A DNA stretch of 64,000 nucleotides from Solirubrobacterales bacterium (lineage in GTDB: Bacteria > Actinomycetota > Thermoleophilia > Solirubrobacterales > 70-9), in NCBI GenBank assembly GCA_030152805.1, contig JASLIG010000018.1:3983-67982 (forward strand). The letters run 5' to 3'. Position 1 is the stretch's first letter. Each line of letters starts with the position of its first letter. Below are positions 1-8,621 of this stretch, in pieces. Both the position numbers and the translations under genes were made by a program. The notes under the pieces are model-generated. The model saw only the letters and a list, made by a program, of their open reading frames with translations. It did no database searches and was not told where the DNA came from.

Positions 1-1
1 C

Positions 2-445
2 GCCGAAGACGTCTATGAGTACGAGCCGAACGGAGTCGGCAGCTGCGAACGCGCCAATGGTTGCGTCTACCTGATCTCGGCCGGCTCGGAACCCTATGAC
101 TCAAACCTGGTGACGATCGACGAAGACGGCTCCGACGTCTTCTTCACTACCAGAGACCGCCTGACGTTGAAGGACACCGACGACGTGATCGACCTCTATG
201 ACGCCCGCGAAGACGGCGGCATCCCTGGGGAAAGCGAAACCTCGCGCGGGGAGTGCCAGGGCGAAGCCTGCCAGCCGCAGGTATCTCCCCCCAACGACCC
301 CACACCGGGATCGAGCACCTTCGAAGGGGCGGGCAACGTCGATGAAAAGAAGACGACCAAGAAGCACAAGCACAAGAAGAAGAGGCACGCCAAGAAGAAG
401 AGCCACAAGCGAGCCGCCAAGCACGACCGGGGAGGTTCCAAGTGA
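2..445 (+). CDS. C-terminal part of a secreted propeller-like protein (5' truncated)
   Basis: The frame is open from the first bases of the window, so the gene begins upstream. The visible 147 residues contain segments such as VYLISAGSEPYDS and DGSDVFFTTRDRL, which look like blades of a TolB/WD40-like beta-propeller (inference from pattern). A low-complexity linker follows, and the protein ends in a strongly basic tail with repeated KK/KHKHKK motifs (about residues 115-147). The stop codon overlaps the GTG start of the next gene by 4 nt, implying translational coupling in one operon of exported proteins. The precise family cannot be settled from this fragment. Confidence 0.7.
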   Translation, partial: AEDVYEYEPNGVGSCERANGCVYLISAGSEPYDSNLVTIDEDGSDVFFTTRDRLTLKDTDDVIDLYDAREDGGIPGESETSRGECQGEACQPQVSPPNDPTPGSSTFEGAGNVDEKKTTKKHKHKKKRHAKKKSHKRAAKHDRGGSK

Positions 446-3252
446 TCGGCTCAAAGGCACTTCTCGCCTCTGTCCTTGCGGTTGGGGCTCTGGCCCTGCC
501 CGGCGCAGCCCAGGCCGACTTCGGCATCCTCCCCGGCTCGGCCTCGATCGAGGCGCTGAACAAAGACGGCACGATCGACACCCTCGCCTCCACGCACCCC
601 TACTCCTTCACGGTCCACTTCGACCTGAACGCCGACAAAACCGGCCACAGCGAAGGCGGGCGGATGCGCGACGTGATCGTCGATCTGCCCCCGGGGCTGA
701 TCGGAAACCCGCGGGCGGTGCCGCGCTGCTCGCACCTGGACTTCGAAGGGATCTTGCCGGCCTGCCCGCCCGAGACTCAGGTCGGTGTGCTGCAGGCGAC
801 GCTGCCCGGGCTCGGCCTCGTCAAAGGCGCCATATACAATCTCGAGCCGCCGCCCGGGGTGGCGAGCGAGTTCGGCTTCAATACCGCCGAATTCCTCTCC
901 CTGCAGTTCGGCTCGGCGCGCACCGAAGAAGGCTACGGCCTGCAGGTGGCGGCGATCAACGCGCCGGTCGAGGTCACCTCGGTCACCGAGACGATCTGGG
1001 GCGTGCCGGCGGACTCCAGCCACGACATCGAACGCGGCGAGGAGGCGATCAGCCACGGCATCCCGATGCCCTCCACCGCGCCGCTTCAGTCCTACCTGAC
1101 GATGCCCGCCTCCTGCACGCAATCGCCGCAGGTGACGTTCAGGGTCAACTCCATCCAGGAACCCGACGTCTACTCAGAAGAGAGCGCCAACCTGCTCGAC
1201 TCCGCCGGCAAACCGCTGACCCTGGCGGGCTGCTCTGCGGTCCCCTTCGACCCGAAGATCTCGAGCCAGCCGACGACGAAACTCGCTTCGAACCCATCCG
1301 GCCTTGACTTCGAGCTGAAGCTGGCAAACCAGAGCCTGACCAGCACCGGCGGTTCGGCCGAAACCGAGCCGCGCAAGGCGGTCGTCACCCTGCCCAAGGG
1401 GACCAGCGTCAACCCCTCCTTCGCGGAAGGGATCGCCACCTGCTCTGAGGACCAATACAAAGCGGAGAAGATCGACTCTCCGGCTGGAGCGGGTTGCCCG
1501 GAAGCATCAAAGCTGGGCTCGGTCCACGTCCTCACTCCGCTGCTGGACGAACCGGTAGAAGGCTCGCTCTACCTGGCGGCTCCCTATGCGAACCGCTTCG
1601 GAACCCTCGCTGCCATGTATATGGTCGCCAGGGCTCCAGAACGAGGCATCCTGGTCAAGCAGGCCGGCAAGATCGAGTTCGACCAGAGCACCGGCCAGAT
1701 CACCACCACCTTCGACGACCTGCCGCCGATCCCGTTCTCCTCATTCAAGCTGCACTTCAGAGAAGGAGCGAGAGCGCCCTTGGCGACCCCCTCGGCCTGC
1801 GGCGAATACCAGACCGTCGCCAAGTTCACCCCCTTCTCGGCCAAAGACGACTCCGAAGCGATCGAAAGAACGGGCTCCTTCCAGATCGAACACGGCCCAG
1901 ACGGAGGTCCCTGCCCATCTGGAGGCCTGCCCCCCTTCAAACCAGGCCTGATCGCGGGCAGCATCAACAACGCCGCAGGACGCTTCTCCCCCTTCAACGT
2001 CCGTCTCTTCAGAACCGACTCCGAACAGGAGATCACCCGCTTCTCGATCAAGCTGCCGCCGGGGATAGTCGGCAAGCTGGCCGGCATCCCCTTCTGCTCG
2101 GATGCAGCGATTGAAGCCGCGAAAGCCAGGACCGGGATCCACGGCGGCCAGGAAGAGATCGAACATCCCTCCTGTCCAGCCGCTTCTGAAATCGGCCACT
2201 CCCTGGCGGGTTCAGGCGTTGGCTCTGCCCTCGCCTACGTCCCAGGCAAGCTCTACCTCGCAGGCCCCTACCACGGCAGCGCGATCTCTCTCGTAGCGAT
2301 CACAGCCGCCAAGGCAGGCCCCTTTGACCTCGGCACCGTGGTCATAAGACAGGCCTTCAAGGTAGATCCCGAAACGGGCGAAGTCTTCATCGACGCCACA
2401 GGCTCAGACCCGATCCCCCACATCCTCAAGGGCGTGCCGGTCCATCTCAGAGACATCAGGGCCTATACCGATAGGCCCAACTTCGTCTTGAACCCAAGTA
2501 GTTGCAAGAGAACCTCAACCGCAAGCACGCTCTTGGGAAGTGGCCTCGATTTCTCCTCCGAAGCAGACGATCGCCCGGTGACGGTCTCAACCCCATTCCA
2601 AGCAGCCGATTGCGCCGCCCTCCCCTTCAAGCCGAAGCTGACCTTCAAGCTGAAGGGAGGAACGAACAGAGGCGCCCATCCAGCTCTTAAGGCAACCCTG
2701 AAGATGAACGGGATCGGCGAAGCGGGCATCAAAAGGACAGAAGTGATCCTGCCCTCCTCGGAGTTCATCGAGAACGCCCACTTCAACACGATCTGCACCA
2801 GGGTCCAGTTCAAGCAGGGATCGGTCCCCGGAGAAAAGTGCCCAGCAGGGTCGATCTACGGCAAAGCCGTAGCCAAGACCCCGATCCTCGACTCCCCCCT
2901 GGCGGGACCGGTATTCCTGCGCTCCTCAGAACACCAGCTCCCAGACGTGGTCGCCTCCCTTCACAACGGCGAGATCGACGTTGTTCTGGTCGGCAAGGTC
3001 GATTCGGTCAAAGGAAGGCTCAGAAACACCTTCGAAGCCACCCCTGACGCCCCCGTCTCCTCAGTAGTCGTCAGCCTGCAAGGAGGAAAGAAGGGCCTGT
3101 TCGTCAACTCGACCAACCTCTGCAAAGGGACCCACAAGGTGGAAGCCAACTTCACCGGCCACAACGGCAAGCAGTGGAACAAGAAGCCGGAGTTGGTTGC
3201 CACAGGCTGCAAGCAAAAGAAAGCCAAGAAGCAGAAGCGCAGGGCGCACTAG
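442..3252 (+). CDS. Large secreted protein with four tandem cysteine-paired repeats, function unknown
   Basis: A 936-residue protein starting at GTG with a GGAGG ribosome-binding site at 431-435. The N-terminus is a signal peptide ending near GAAQA. About four degenerate repeats of roughly 200 residues follow. They share a pattern of LPPG..GNP-like turn, Cys, CP(P/E/A)-x-S, G, then a TPLLDEP...G.LYLA.P-like strand. Each repeat contains paired cysteines, suggesting disulfide-stabilised extracellular beta domains. The C-terminus is lysine-rich (KQKKAKKQKRRAH), like the tail of the preceding gene product. I know similar long hypothetical proteins as common in Thermoleophilia but no function. A surface or envelope role is inference. 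Confidence 0.85.
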   Translation: MIGSKALLASVLAVGALALPGAAQADFGILPGSASIEALNKDGTIDTLASTHPYSFTVHFDLNADKTGHSEGGRMRDVIVDLPPGLIGNPRAVPRCSHLDFEGILPACPPETQVGVLQATLPGLGLVKGAIYNLEPPPGVASEFGFNTAEFLSLQFGSARTEEGYGLQVAAINAPVEVTSVTETIWGVPADSSHDIERGEEAISHGIPMPSTAPLQSYLTMPASCTQSPQVTFRVNSIQEPDVYSEESANLLDSAGKPLTLAGCSAVPFDPKISSQPTTKLASNPSGLDFELKLANQSLTSTGGSAETEPRKAVVTLPKGTSVNPSFAEGIATCSEDQYKAEKIDSPAGAGCPEASKLGSVHVLTPLLDEPVEGSLYLAAPYANRFGTLAAMYMVARAPERGILVKQAGKIEFDQSTGQITTTFDDLPPIPFSSFKLHFREGARAPLATPSACGEYQTVAKFTPFSAKDDSEAIERTGSFQIEHGPDGGPCPSGGLPPFKPGLIAGSINNAAGRFSPFNVRLFRTDSEQEITRFSIKLPPGIVGKLAGIPFCSDAAIEAAKARTGIHGGQEEIEHPSCPAASEIGHSLAGSGVGSALAYVPGKLYLAGPYHGSAISLVAITAAKAGPFDLGTVVIRQAFKVDPETGEVFIDATGSDPIPHILKGVPVHLRDIRAYTDRPNFVLNPSSCKRTSTASTLLGSGLDFSSEADDRPVTVSTPFQAADCAALPFKPKLTFKLKGGTNRGAHPALKATLKMNGIGEAGIKRTEVILPSSEFIENAHFNTICTRVQFKQGSVPGEKCPAGSIYGKAVAKTPILDSPLAGPVFLRSSEHQLPDVVASLHNGEIDVVLVGKVDSVKGRLRNTFEATPDAPVSSVVVSLQGGKKGLFVNSTNLCKGTHKVEANFTGHNGKQWNKKPELVATGCKQKKAKKQKRRAH

Positions 3253-3254
3253 GG

Positions 3255-4034
3255 ATGAAAAGGCGTGCGGGGGTTCTCGTCACCGCGGTGGCGGTGCTGG
3301 GCTGCGCTTCCCTTGCCCAAGCGACGGTGATCCAAGAGGGCAACCTGAGGATCACCGTCCTCTCCCAGATCCAGCCCTACAAGCTCCCCAGGAAGGGAAC
3401 CGCCCCGATCGCAGTCTTCGTCTCCGGGCACCTCTCAGCTCCACACGGCGGCATCCCCTCCCAGTTGCAGGAGATGAGCGTCAAGGTCAACAAACACGGC
3501 CTGCTTCAGTCGAAGGGATTGCCGAGCTGTCCGCTCTCGAAGCTGCAACCAGCCTCGACCCAGAGAGCCCTATCTGTCTGCGGGGATGCATTGATCGGCT
3601 CCGGGCAGTTCTGGGCCCACATCGTCCTCCCAGACCAAGGCGCCTACCCGACACATGGCAGGCTTTTGATCTTCAACGGCAGACAAGGAGGAAAGCCGGT
3701 GATCTTCACCCACATCTTCACCGCCAATCCCTTCTTCTCCTCATTCGTCATTCCCTTCTCGATCGCGAAGGTCAAAGACGGCGCCTACGGCACCAAGCTG
3801 ACCGCTTCCTTGCCACAAGCCCTGGGGGACTGGGGCTACGTCGATCGGATCAAGCTGACCTTGAAGCGCAAATACACCTACCGGGGAAAGCAGTTGAGCT
3901 ACTTCAACGCCGGTTGCCCCGCCCCAGAGGGATCCAAGCGCACGGTCTACTCACTGGCGCTGGCGAGCTTTGACTTCGCCGATGGCTCCCTGCTTGCAGC
4001 CAAGGTGGAAAAGGCATGCGCGGTGAAGGAATGA
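3255..4034 (+). CDS. Secreted protein of unknown function
   Basis: The ATG at 3255 lies 2 nt after the upstream stop, and 259 residues follow. Residues 1-24 form a signal peptide (MKRRAGVLVTAVAVLGCASLAQA). The start is chosen because it puts the basic n-region and hydrophobic core in the right place; the longer open frame would begin inside the previous gene. The mature part is beta-rich with four or more cysteines (e.g. LPSCPLSKLQ, SVCGDALIG, FNAGCPAPEG) and no recognised catalytic motif. It looks related in style to the repeat units of the gene before it (HLSAPHGGIP, GRLLIFNG). It is probably part of the same exported-protein operon and overlaps the next gene by 4 nt. Confidence 0.8.
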   Translation: MKRRAGVLVTAVAVLGCASLAQATVIQEGNLRITVLSQIQPYKLPRKGTAPIAVFVSGHLSAPHGGIPSQLQEMSVKVNKHGLLQSKGLPSCPLSKLQPASTQRALSVCGDALIGSGQFWAHIVLPDQGAYPTHGRLLIFNGRQGGKPVIFTHIFTANPFFSSFVIPFSIAKVKDGAYGTKLTASLPQALGDWGYVDRIKLTLKRKYTYRGKQLSYFNAGCPAPEGSKRTVYSLALASFDFADGSLLAAKVEKACAVKE

Positions 4035-5101
4035 AACGCCTCCTTTTGACAATCATGCTGCTCGTCTTCTTGGGGGTTAGCTCAACTACCAACGCCTCCT
4101 ATGACCCCATAGCGGGTGGAACCACCAAGCTGAACCTCGATCCGTCCTTCCTCTCCCTCCTGAAGAAGAACGGCGTGGCCCTCAAAGCCAAAGCCCCGGC
4201 GAAGCTCAAAGCAAAGACGATCGTCATGCCGGTCGAAGGAGGAAAGGCAGATCCGACAACAGGAAAGGGAGAAGTCCAACAGGAAGGGACGATCGTCTTC
4301 GAAAAGGGCAAACGCAAGGTCCCTTTGCGAGATATCGAGCTGAAGGCAAAGCGCACGCCTCTCTTCGCCAAGGTAGGAGGAAGCCAGTTGAAGGTCGCCT
4401 CGGCGAAGAAAATCTCCTTCGCGAGGGAAGGCTTTGGATCTTCCCTTGGCGCAACCGGCCTGCAGCTGACCCAAAAGGTCGCCACTCGCCTCAACAAGAA
4501 GCTGAGGACCAAGGACCTGTTCGCTGAGGGACAGCTGATCGGCAGCTTGAAAAGCCAAGCCCAACCGCAGCGGGTGACGATCCTCGAACAGGGTCAAGCC
4601 ACCTTGGTCCCAGACCCTCAGATCCTCGCCAAGTTCAAATCGCTTTTCGTTTCCCTCAATCCAATCTCACCGGCCGAACTCTCCCCGGGACCGATCCTTC
4701 GCTTCCCGATCGCCTTGGGGGGACAGCTCGCTCCCGATGCATCAGAGGGAACGCTTCGCCTCGCAGGCGCGATCGAACTGCTCCAACTCGGAGCAGGGCA
4801 GGTCTTCCACAAGGAATACTGGCTCGACTTCGCCGCCAAGGACACATCGGCTGAAGTAGACGTAGAGCCCACACCTGCCTTCCCCGGCAAGCTGGGGCGG
4901 ATCGGGACCTTGGCGATCGATATGGCCAAAGCGTCTGTTTCCTCCAATCCGAAGGCGAGGACGATCTCGGTCTCAAACGCCCCGCTATCGCTCGATGCCC
5001 AGACCGCGCAGACGTTCAACGAAGCCTTTGCCTCTGGGGCTCCCACCTTCAGCGCCGGAGAGGCCTTTGGGGTGGTGAGCTTCGGGGCTACTGCCCAATA
5101 A
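4031..5101 (+). CDS. Secreted HtaA-like two-repeat protein
   Basis: The 356-residue frame begins at an ATG that overlaps the upstream stop (ATGA). An ATG at 4016 would add five residues. The signal peptide is MKRLLLTIMLLVFLGVSSTTNA. The mature part shows two tandem halves, each ending in a pattern of L-x-L ... A..FN/LN ... F..G...G.. (LTQKVATRLNKKL...FAEGQLIG and LDAQTAQTFNEAF...FSAGEAFG). This resembles the C-terminal strand pattern of HtaA-type domains, which bind haem in corynebacteria. That assignment is weak and haem binding is not shown. It is the last gene of the exported-protein operon. Confidence 0.72.
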   Translation: MKRLLLTIMLLVFLGVSSTTNASYDPIAGGTTKLNLDPSFLSLLKKNGVALKAKAPAKLKAKTIVMPVEGGKADPTTGKGEVQQEGTIVFEKGKRKVPLRDIELKAKRTPLFAKVGGSQLKVASAKKISFAREGFGSSLGATGLQLTQKVATRLNKKLRTKDLFAEGQLIGSLKSQAQPQRVTILEQGQATLVPDPQILAKFKSLFVSLNPISPAELSPGPILRFPIALGGQLAPDASEGTLRLAGAIELLQLGAGQVFHKEYWLDFAAKDTSAEVDVEPTPAFPGKLGRIGTLAIDMAKASVSSNPKARTISVSNAPLSLDAQTAQTFNEAFASGAPTFSAGEAFGVVSFGATAQ

Positions 5102-5126
5102 AGCTCAGAAATACCACGTGCGTATC

Positions 5127-5158
5127 TTGACAAACGCGAACTGACGTGTTTGTATAGC
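5127..5158 (+). promoter_or_regulatory. Putative promoter/operator of the TetR gene pair
   Basis: A TTGACA hexamer lies at 5127-5132. Possible -10 sequences are TTGTAT (5150-5155, 17-nt spacing) and TATAGC (5153-5158, 20-nt spacing). An inverted repeat, ACAAAC at 5130-5135 and GTTTGT at 5148-5153, overlaps both hexamers, as expected for a TetR autoregulation site. Assignment is by pattern only. Confidence 0.45.
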
Positions 5159-5188
5159 CACTCGTCTCCTCTTTAGAACGGGGCTGGT

Positions 5189-5902
5189 ATGGCTGGACGC
5201 GAGACTGAGCTTCCGACGCGGGCGCCGCGATCGTCGCGGCGGCGGCCGGACGTCTCGCTGCCGGTGGGGGAGCGGATTCCGCCGCGGGCCGGGCTCTCCC
5301 GAGCAGAGGTGCTCGAAAACCAGCGGGGGCGGATCTTCGACGGGCTCGCCGCTGCGCTCGCCTACCACGGCTACGAGGACACCAAGATCACCGACGTCGT
5401 CGAACTTTCCGGCGTCTCCCGGGCTACCTTCTACGAGCACTTCCGGGGCAAGGAGCCATGCTTCGCCGCCGCCTACGAGGATGGGGTAGAGCGGCTCTCG
5501 GTGGCGGTCCGGGCCGCGGTCGAGGGGGAGGGCGAGTGGGCGAGGCGGGTCTCGCTCGGACTCGACGCCGGGCTGCGGTTCCTCGCAGCCGGCCCGGCAC
5601 TCGCCCACCTGCTGCTGGTCGAGGCGCTCGCCGCGGCGCGCCCGGCGCGACTCGAGCACGAGCGTTCGCTCGAGCGCCTGGCGGAGGTGCTGCGGCCTCC
5701 GGCCGCGGAGATGCCGGGGGGGCGGGAGATGCCGACGGAGACGGCCCGCCTGCTGGCGGGGGGCATCGCCTCCCACCTCTCCGGGCGCGTTCTCGCCGGC
5801 GAAGTTGAGCGTCTCCCCGAGGACCACCGCTTCCTGCTCCAGTACCTGCTGGCCCCCACCGCGGCCGCTGCGCGCGTGGACCGGCGCGCCGAGCAGGGCT
5901 AG
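5189..5902 (+). CDS. TetR/AcrR-family transcriptional regulator
   Basis: A 237-residue protein with an N-terminal basic/proline-rich leader of about 40 residues, then a TetR helix-turn-helix (GYEDTKITDVVELSGVSRATFYEHFRGKEPCF, about residues 61-93). The C-terminal helical ligand domain has no recognisable effector signature. The gene is followed after 4 nt by a clear paralogue with the same architecture (ALSRAEVLENQR versus GLTRAQVFRNQR before the HTH), so the pair arose by tandem duplication. An inverted repeat in the promoter suggests autoregulation. Target genes are unknown; the flanking genes do not suggest an efflux pump. Confidence 0.9.
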   Translation: MAGRETELPTRAPRSSRRRPDVSLPVGERIPPRAGLSRAEVLENQRGRIFDGLAAALAYHGYEDTKITDVVELSGVSRATFYEHFRGKEPCFAAAYEDGVERLSVAVRAAVEGEGEWARRVSLGLDAGLRFLAAGPALAHLLLVEALAAARPARLEHERSLERLAEVLRPPAAEMPGGREMPTETARLLAGGIASHLSGRVLAGEVERLPEDHRFLLQYLLAPTAAAARVDRRAEQG

Positions 5903-5906
5903 CGCA

Positions 5907-6623
5907 ATGGCCCCAGGAGGGCCGCCGGGCGGCGGCTCCGCGCCAGAGCGCTTCGAGCCGGCGGTGCTTGCCGGGCTGCCACCGGGATTCGCCTTGAAAC
6001 GGTTGCCGGTCGGCCGACACGGGCTGACCCGCGCGCAGGTCTTCCGCAACCAGCGCATGCGCCTCGTCGAGGCGATGCTCCAGATGCTGGCTCGGCGTAG
6101 TTACGCCGAGATCTCGATCGGCAACCTGGCCGAGCAGGCCGGTGTCTCTCGCTCGACTTTCTACGAGCAGTTCGAGGACAAGGAGGAGTGCTTCCTGGTC
6201 ACCTACGACCTCGCCGCTCGGTGGTTCTGCGAACGGGTCGAACGGGCGATGGGCGCGCGAGGCGAGTGGCCGGCACGCGTTCACGCCGGAGTCGTCGAGG
6301 CCCTGCGCCTGCTGGCGGGAAATCGATCGCTGGCGCGGCTCTTCGCGGTAGACGTCCTGCACGCGGGGCCGACGGCTCGAGAGCGCCAGCGCGCTTGCCT
6401 TGCCCGTTTAGCCGAGGCTCTCCGGGTCGGAAGGGCCGATCGTGTCGATCTGCCTGCCGAGCTGGAGGAGATGCTGCTCGGTGGCGCGCTGGCGACGATC
6501 GCCCGCTACGTCGACTCCGACCGCATCGAGCAGCTCCCCGACGCCACCACCGAGCTGCTTCAGTACCTGCTGATTCCTTATCTCGGGCCGGGGGAGACGC
6601 AGCGCATCGCACGCGCCGCCTAA
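5907..6623 (+). CDS. TetR/AcrR-family transcriptional regulator (paralogue of upstream gene)
   Basis: The ATG at 5907 gives 238 residues; the open frame extends further upstream but only inside the previous gene. The HTH region reads SYAEISIGNLAEQAGVSRSTFYEQFEDKEECF (about residues 72-103), close to its neighbour's. The C-terminal half again ends with a LPxxxxxLLQYLL motif shared by both paralogues (LPEDHRFLLQYLLAP and LPDATTELLQYLLIP). Adjacent paralogous TetR genes could form homo- or heterodimers, which is inference. A hairpin follows the stop. Confidence 0.9.
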   Translation: MAPGGPPGGGSAPERFEPAVLAGLPPGFALKRLPVGRHGLTRAQVFRNQRMRLVEAMLQMLARRSYAEISIGNLAEQAGVSRSTFYEQFEDKEECFLVTYDLAARWFCERVERAMGARGEWPARVHAGVVEALRLLAGNRSLARLFAVDVLHAGPTARERQRACLARLAEALRVGRADRVDLPAELEEMLLGGALATIARYVDSDRIEQLPDATTELLQYLLIPYLGPGETQRIARAA

Positions 6624-6658
6624 TTACGAAGGCTTTCGTCGTTGCACATTTCTTACGT

Positions 6659-6680
6659 TCTGCGCGCCAAACCGCGCAGA
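6659..6680 (+). terminator. Hairpin downstream of the TetR pair
   Basis: A perfect 8-bp stem, TCTGCGCG/CGCGCAGA, with a 6-nt loop (CCAAAC). There is no U tract, so it may be a terminator of the high-GC type or a 5'UTR structure of the next gene. Confidence 0.4.
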
Positions 6681-6700
6681 CAGCTCGTTACGGTGTCATC

Positions 6701-6970
6701 ATGGAGGCAATGACCAAGAGCTGGACCGACGAGCGACTCGAAGAGCGATTCGATCGAATCGATCAGCGCTTCGACGAGGTTGATCGGCGCTTTGAGGCCG
6801 TCGACCGACGCTTCGACCGGGTCGATGCCGACTTCCGGGAACTGCGAGCCGAAATGGCCGGGCTAAACGGTCGCTTCGACGCGACTCAGCGCCTGATCGT
6901 CCAAGTCGGCGGGGGGATGATCGCGACGACCCTCGTCGGCTTCCTCGGGATAATCGCCACCCAGCTCTGA
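6701..6970 (+). CDS. Small coiled-coil protein with C-terminal membrane segment
   Basis: 89 residues. Residues about 9-50 are a strict heptad-like repeat (RFDRIDQRFDEVDRRFEAVDRRFDRVDADF), predicted to form a coiled coil. A C-terminal hydrophobic helix (GGGMIATTLVGFLGIIATQL) would anchor it in the membrane. An alternative ATG at 6710 has GGAGG at 6703-6707, but only 2 nt away. Similar short DUF1640-like or tail-anchored coiled-coil proteins are widespread and of unknown function. Confidence 0.7.
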   Translation: MEAMTKSWTDERLEERFDRIDQRFDEVDRRFEAVDRRFDRVDADFRELRAEMAGLNGRFDATQRLIVQVGGGMIATTLVGFLGIIATQL

Positions 6971-6995
6971 GCTTCCCGCTTGGCTTGAGTACCTC

Positions 6996-7014
6996 GCTAT
7001 ACTTTTTGAAGTAA
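6996..7014 (+). promoter_or_regulatory. Shared 19-nt promoter/operator element, copy 1
   Basis: GCTATACTTTTTGAAGTAA, identical over all 19 nt to 9402-9420. It contains a TATACT -10-like hexamer and an overlapping inverted repeat TACTT-N4-AAGTA. It lies 29 nt before the rhodanese-ThiF start. Duplication before two genes of one cysteine pathway suggests a co-regulator (perhaps of the Rrf2/CymR type); the regulator is inference. Confidence 0.6.
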
Positions 7015-7042
7015 AGCTGATCGGGATTTAGGAGATTTGCCA

Positions 7043-8209
7043 GTGGCGAACGGCGCGGACACGCAGGTCAAGGCCCCAGTCGAGGAGATCGAGCCGTTCG
7101 AGGCTGCGCAGGAGATCGAGGGCGGCGACGTCGTCCTGGTCGATACGCGCGAGCCGCACGAGTACCAGGAGGCTCACCTCGAGGGCGGCAAGCTGGTGCC
7201 ACCCGGCCTGATCGCCGACGAAATCGCCACCGCCGCCCCCGACAAGTCGGCCCGCACGATCCTCTACTGCCGCAGCGGCAACCGCTCCTACAAGGCGGCC
7301 GAGCAGCTGCAGGCGCTCGGCTACACCAACGTCGCCTCGATGGCGGGCGGCATCCTCGCCTGGCAGGAGCAGGGGCTGCCCGTGCTCGCCACTGAGGGAA
7401 TGACCCCCGAGCAGCGCGACCGCTACTCGCGCCACACGCTGCTGCCCGAGGTCGGCGTCGACGGCCAGCTGAAGATGCTGAACGCGAAGGTGCTGCTGCT
7501 CGGCGCTGGCGGGCTTGGTGCGCCGACCGCGCTCTACCTCGCCGCCGCCGGCATCGGCACGCTCGGCCTCGTCGACGACGACGTCGTCGACGCCTCCAAC
7601 CTGCAGCGCCAGGTGATCCACAGCACCGAGCGGATCGGCACGCCCAAGACCGAGTCGGCGCGCCTCACGATCGAGGCGCTCAACCCCGACGTGAAAGTGA
7701 TCGAGCACCGCCTCCGGCTCGACGCCGAGAACATCCTCGAGATCATCGAGCCCTACGACGTGATCGTCGACGGCGCCGACAACTTCCCCACCCGCTACCT
7801 GCTCAACGACGCTTCGGTGCGGCTGCGCAAGCCGGTCGTCTCCGCCTCGATCCTCAGCTTCGACGGTCAGATCTCCACCTTTGTCCCCTTCGAGGGCCCC
7901 TGCTACCGCTGCCTCTACCCGACCCCGCCGCCGGCCGAGCTGGCGCCGAGCTGCTCCGCCAACGGCGTGCTCGGCGTGATGGCGGGGACGATGGGCACTC
8001 TGCAGGCCAACGAGGTCCTGAAGCTGGTCATCGGCGCCGGCGAACCGCTGATCGGCCGCCTGCTCCTCTACGAGGCGCTCGGAACTCGCTTCACCGAGCT
8101 CAAGGTGCGCCGCGACCCCGAGTGCCCGATCTGCGGCGAGAACGCGGCCGAGATCCTGGAGTCGGAGATGGGCCAGTTCCCCGACTACGACGCCTTCTGC
8201 GCTGGCTGA
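7043..8209 (+). CDS. Rhodanese-ThiF/MoeB fusion: sulfur-carrier adenylyltransferase/sulfurtransferase (MoeZ-like)
   Basis: 388 residues from GTG 7043, which lies 8 nt after an AGGAG site; a TTG at 7037 is too close to it. Residues about 15-115 form a rhodanese domain with the active-site loop CRSGNRS (Cys76). From about 120 comes a ThiF/MoeB E1-like domain: nucleotide loop GAGGLGAP, DDDVVDASNLQRQ, and zinc cysteines CYRC and CPIC. In this family the enzyme adenylates the C-terminal GG of a ubiquitin-like carrier and thiocarboxylates it with sulfur from the rhodanese. The rhodanese is N-terminal here, whereas M. tuberculosis MoeZ carries it C-terminally. Its likely carrier is encoded next. Confidence 0.93.
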   Translation: MANGADTQVKAPVEEIEPFEAAQEIEGGDVVLVDTREPHEYQEAHLEGGKLVPPGLIADEIATAAPDKSARTILYCRSGNRSYKAAEQLQALGYTNVASMAGGILAWQEQGLPVLATEGMTPEQRDRYSRHTLLPEVGVDGQLKMLNAKVLLLGAGGLGAPTALYLAAAGIGTLGLVDDDVVDASNLQRQVIHSTERIGTPKTESARLTIEALNPDVKVIEHRLRLDAENILEIIEPYDVIVDGADNFPTRYLLNDASVRLRKPVVSASILSFDGQISTFVPFEGPCYRCLYPTPPPAELAPSCSANGVLGVMAGTMGTLQANEVLKLVIGAGEPLIGRLLLYEALGTRFTELKVRRDPECPICGENAAEILESEMGQFPDYDAFCAG

Positions 8210-8237
8210 CGGCCGGCTCGAATAGGATTCTCGCCCG

Positions 8238-8510
8238 ATGGCGACCGTTCGCATACCCCCGGTCCTGCGCCCGCAGACGGGCGGCCAGCCCGAAGTCGAG
8301 GCCGCCGGCTCCGACGTCGGCGAGGTCCTGCGCGCCCTCACCGCTGAGCACCCCGGCACGGCCGAGCAGCTCTTCGGCGAGGACGGCGACCTCAACCGCT
8401 ACGTCAACGTCTATCTCAACGACGAGGACGTTCGGGTCCTCGACGGTCTCAGCACCTCGGTGAAGGACGGCGACACCGTCGTGATCCTCCCCGCCATGGC
8501 CGGCGGTTGA
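8238..8510 (+). CDS. cysO: CysO/MoaD/ThiS-family sulfur carrier protein
   Basis: A 90-residue beta-grasp protein ending in the diagnostic Gly-Gly (PAMAGG), the site of thiocarboxylate formation. Its middle (NRYVNVYLNDEDVRVLDGLST...DGDTVVILP) matches the CysO/MoaD-like fold. The gene lies 28 nt after the rhodanese-ThiF gene. In the CysO pathway (established in M. tuberculosis), CysO-COSH donates sulfur to O-phosphoserine on CysM and Mec+ then releases cysteine. Both partners are encoded within 5 kb downstream, which favours CysO over MoaD or ThiS. Confidence 0.9.
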   Translation: MATVRIPPVLRPQTGGQPEVEAAGSDVGEVLRALTAEHPGTAEQLFGEDGDLNRYVNVYLNDEDVRVLDGLSTSVKDGDTVVILPAMAGG

Positions 8511-8579
8511 GCATCGGCACCCTTCTTCTCACCGCTTAGCCTTCACTGGCCCCATTGACCTCTTTGGTAATCTACCTGT

Positions 8580-8595
8580 GATTCTGCATAGAATC
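8580..8595 (+). promoter_or_regulatory. Palindromic operator of the toxin-antitoxin pair
   Basis: GATTCT-GCAT-AGAATC, a perfect 6-bp inverted repeat 26 nt upstream of the antitoxin ATG. A TTGACC hexamer at 8555-8560 may be the -35. Antitoxin autorepression at such a site is usual for Phd/YefM families. Confidence 0.55.
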
Positions 8596-8621
8596 GCGTA
8601 GCAGATGAGGAGGACGGACTT

